From NCBI GenBank assembly GCA_963676845.2, contig CAXXKK010000004.1:55991-119990 (forward strand): 64,000 bases of DNA, read 5' to 3'. Shown here piece by piece: positions 62,211-64,000 of this stretch. How positions within the stretch are numbered: position 1 is the first letter of the stretch; each line of letters begins with the position of its first letter. The notes under the pieces were generated by a model. That model made no database searches and was not told the DNA's origin. It saw only the letters and a list, made by a program, of their open reading frames with translations. The position numbers were made by a program, and so were the translations under genes. Source of the DNA: G963662675 sp963676845. GTDB lineage: Bacteria > Bacteroidota > Bacteroidia > Bacteroidales > Prolixibacteraceae.

Positions 62211-63284
62211 ATGAAAAACCAATCTAAGTTAAGCGTTTCAAGACGTGGTTTCCTTGGAAGTGCAGCTGCTGTTGCTGCTCTATCAGCTGTTCCGTTAAGT
62301 GCATGTACCTCAACTCCGGAAGCCCCGGAAGATACCTATGCAGTTAAAAATGCACTAAAAACTCCCGATGGAAAACCAAATTCAAAATTTAATGGAGTCC
62401 AAATTGGAGCTATCACTTACAGTTTCAGAAGCATGGTAAATTCATGGGATGATGTTATTCAAGCATGTATTGACTCTGGGTTAAGCTCAATCGAGTTATA
62501 CCACTGCTATGAAACAGAGCTTGGAGCTCCCGAAAACCCAGTACCAAGACGTTTTGGACCGAGACCAGGTGGAGGCTTTGGACCTGCTGAACTTACAGAA
62601 GAAGAAAAAGCATTAGACGCTGCCTATCAAGAAGAATTGGCTGCTTTCCGTAAATCTCCTGATCTTATGGATAAATGGGCTGCTGTAGGTAAAAAATTTG
62701 CAGATGCAGGAATAGATATCCACATGTTCAAATGGACAGCAGGAAGCACTGACGAGTTACTTGACTATTCTTTTGCTGCAGCTAAAGCTCTTGGAGCTCA
62801 AGGCATAAGTATTGAATTAAGTGAAGAAAATTGTAGAATGCTAGGGCCAGCAGCTGAACGTAACGGAATGCTTGCTGTATATCATCAACATGCTCAGTAT
62901 TCTGAAATGACAACTGATGAAATTGACCGTCTACTCGCAATTTCACCAGCAAACAGACTAAACTGGGACTGTGGTCACTATTTCGGATATGGATATGATA
63001 ATTCAACAAAACTTAATCTTATTCAATTCCTTGACAAGTATGTTGACAAAATTTTCACAATTCACCTAAAAGATAAAACTGCCCCTACAAATGAAACTGC
63101 TCCTGGACAAAACCAGGTATGGGGCCAAGGAGAAACTCCTTTAAGAGAATTTTTGCCATATATTCGTGACAACTATCCTCATCTTTATCTCGACATTGAG
63201 CTTGAATATCAAATTGCTCCATGGTCAGATGCTGTTCAGGAAGTTGGCAAATGTATTCGTCACGCCAGAGAAATTCTTATTTAA
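62211..63284 (+). CDS. Tat-exported sugar phosphate isomerase/epimerase-type TIM-barrel lipoprotein
   Basis: The 357-residue protein has a Tat motif SRRGFLG at about residue 10 followed by a lipobox LSAC (Cys32), so it is an exported lipoprotein. The body is a xylose isomerase-like TIM barrel with metal-site segments SIELYHCYE, SIELSEENC, YHQHAQYSE, NWDCGHYFGYG, IHLKDK and YLDIELEY. An internal Gly/Pro-rich insertion (RRFGPRPGGGFGPAEL) lies near residue 110. Such proteins act as epimerases, isomerases or 3-keto-sugar-processing enzymes. It follows the Gfo/Idh gene, separated by a terminator, so it has its own promoter. Confidence 0.88.
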   Translation: MKNQSKLSVSRRGFLGSAAAVAALSAVPLSACTSTPEAPEDTYAVKNALKTPDGKPNSKFNGVQIGAITYSFRSMVNSWDDVIQACIDSGLSSIELYHCYETELGAPENPVPRRFGPRPGGGFGPAELTEEEKALDAAYQEELAAFRKSPDLMDKWAAVGKKFADAGIDIHMFKWTAGSTDELLDYSFAAAKALGAQGISIELSEENCRMLGPAAERNGMLAVYHQHAQYSEMTTDEIDRLLAISPANRLNWDCGHYFGYGYDNSTKLNLIQFLDKYVDKIFTIHLKDKTAPTNETAPGQNQVWGQGETPLREFLPYIRDNYPHLYLDIELEYQIAPWSDAVQEVGKCIRHAREILI

Positions 63285-63649
63285 CACAATGACAATCATT
63301 TAATCCCTCAATAAGGGGCATGTAGAAAATGCATGCCCCATTTTTAAGTCTAAATTTTTCATTCCTACATAAACTACTATTCTTCATTTTCGCAGATTAC
63401 AAACACATATTTTCAAAGAATGGAGAACTAACAATAAAAAAGGCTAATTTTTTCAGATCCCTTGCAAGCCAATATCTATAGGATGTATACCATTTTCCTA
63501 AAGACTTTTAAAAAAGTCTAAATTTTTCTTAACAGACACATAGCCTATTAAGATTAATTGGTTTCTTTGTGACCTGAATATTTTTAGCTGGGCATTTTCT
63601 TCACCTGGCTGAAATACAGCATTAACTTTTTTCAACAACAATAAACAAA
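63285..63649. other. Intergenic region before the last gene
   Basis: It contains the terminator at 63315-63345 and, at 63502-63519, a palindromic stretch AGACTTTT-AA-AAAAGTCT that could be an operator. I saw no clear TAnnTTTG box. No gene is present. Confidence 0.5.
63315..63345 (+). terminator. Terminator of the isomerase gene
   Basis: GGGGCATG/CATGCCCC stem, 9-nt loop, then ATTTTT. Confidence 0.88.
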
Positions 63650-64000
63650 ATGAAACCTACACACATATTTTCTATTGTTTGTCTTTTAATTTTTGGGGGA
63701 CTGAATTCCTCCTTCGCACAAGAACAAGTCACTATTTTTTATACCGATGAAGAATTTAACTTTGACGGACTTGCAGAAGAACCATTCTGGCAATCGATAG
63801 AACCACTTGAAATGATCATGTATAGTCCGAATCACGGCAAGGAACCTTCTGAAAAAAGTGAAGTTCGGTTAGCTTATAATGATGACTATTTCCTTGTTAG
63901 TGCTCAACTATTTGACAAGGATCCATCCAGAATAATGGCGACCTCAAAAAAGCGAGACGACAACTCAAGAGGAAGTGACCGCTTTACTATCATCTTCGAT
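63650..64000 (+). CDS. Exported CBM9-like / DUF5916 family protein, truncated by the window end
   Basis: An open frame begins at ATG 63650 and runs to the window end (117 codons, 3' part missing). It has a signal peptide (about 1-23, ending SSFAQ). The start of a carbohydrate-binding family 9-like domain follows: DEEFNFDGLAEEPFWQSIEP, VRLAYNDDYFLVSAQLFD, RGSDRFTIIFD. In Bacteroidota this domain heads large DUF5916 outer-membrane proteins and some sugar-binding enzymes. It follows the 3-keto-glycoside-type genes on the same strand. Confidence 0.8.
   Translation, partial: MKPTHIFSIVCLLIFGGLNSSFAQEQVTIFYTDEEFNFDGLAEEPFWQSIEPLEMIMYSPNHGKEPSEKSEVRLAYNDDYFLVSAQLFDKDPSRIMATSKKRDDNSRGSDRFTIIFD

Noticed and set aside
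63502..63519. AGACTTTT/AAAAGTCT dyad as a terminator
   Set aside because: The loop would be only two bases and the preceding gene already has a good terminator at 63315; an operator remains possible but unsupported.

Overview
The window is an AT-rich piece of a Bacteroidota chromosome, most likely from the class Bacteroidia and possibly close to Marinilabiliales/Prolixibacteraceae (lineage is inference). Evidence: TAnnTTTG-type -7 promoter boxes in front of many genes, a type IX secretion protein (PorQ), DUF5683 after parAB, a threonine operon with an ApgM-like protein in place of ThrB, FloA/NfeD, and SPOR, DUF4922, DUF5362 and DUF1080 proteins. No phage, insertion sequence, CRISPR array or conjugative gene was seen. 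The gene content is chromosomal core plus envelope and carbohydrate genes.

Layout. 1-5.9 kb: threonine operon on the minus strand (thrA, a lipoprotein acetolactate decarboxylase, apgM-like, thrC). 6-7.7 kb: bcp-recA. 7.9-11 kb: TPR/SPOR protein, clpS, nfeD, floA. 11.1-11.3 kb: a small free-standing RNA candidate. 11.3-16.2 kb: a glycan cluster (DUF4922 HIT-like protein, two-domain GT2, GHL10 hydrolase) divergent from a frameshifted BadF-type sugar kinase. 16.4-16.6 kb: a second, better structured RNA candidate sharing its 3' half with the first. 16.7-18.5 kb: dnaJ and grpE. 18.7-32.7 kb: priA, heptose kinase, parA, parB, DUF5683, LysM lytic transglycosylase, an SGNH hydrolase/MBOAT acyltransferase pair, mfd. 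32.7-37.2 kb: C26 lipoprotein, blaI with two operator dyads, a blaR1-like gene split by one in-frame stop, an EamA transporter, a YkgJ protein. 37.2-41.1 kb: hydrolase, Crp/Fnr regulator, nudC, an unusual helically phased inverted repeat array, a DsrE protein, DUF5362. 41.3-45.1 kb: porQ, cmk, ispH, pfkA. 45.3-52 kb: Kelch lipoprotein, tRNA-His, mobA, frameshifted rlmD, yaaA, hldD, folE. 52-64 kb: a lipoprotein, a very large ABCG-like transporter, a possible FMN-carrying exported protein, then genes that look like an exported 3-keto-glycoside system (DUF1080-PHP fusion, Tat-exported Gfo/Idh/MocA oxidoreductase, Tat-exported sugar isomerase) and the start of a CBM9-like/DUF5916 protein.

The features most worth following are the 20-21 bp phased CTTGC/GCAAG inverted array at about 39,968-40,201, the two related RNA candidates, the acetolactate decarboxylase lipoprotein inside the threonine operon, the doubly operated blaI promoter, and the DUF1080-PHP fusion with an altered metal site. 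Four genes carry single-base lesions (BadF kinase, blaR1, a small gene at 37.2 kb, rlmD). These could be sequencing or assembly errors or true pseudogenes, and raw reads would decide.
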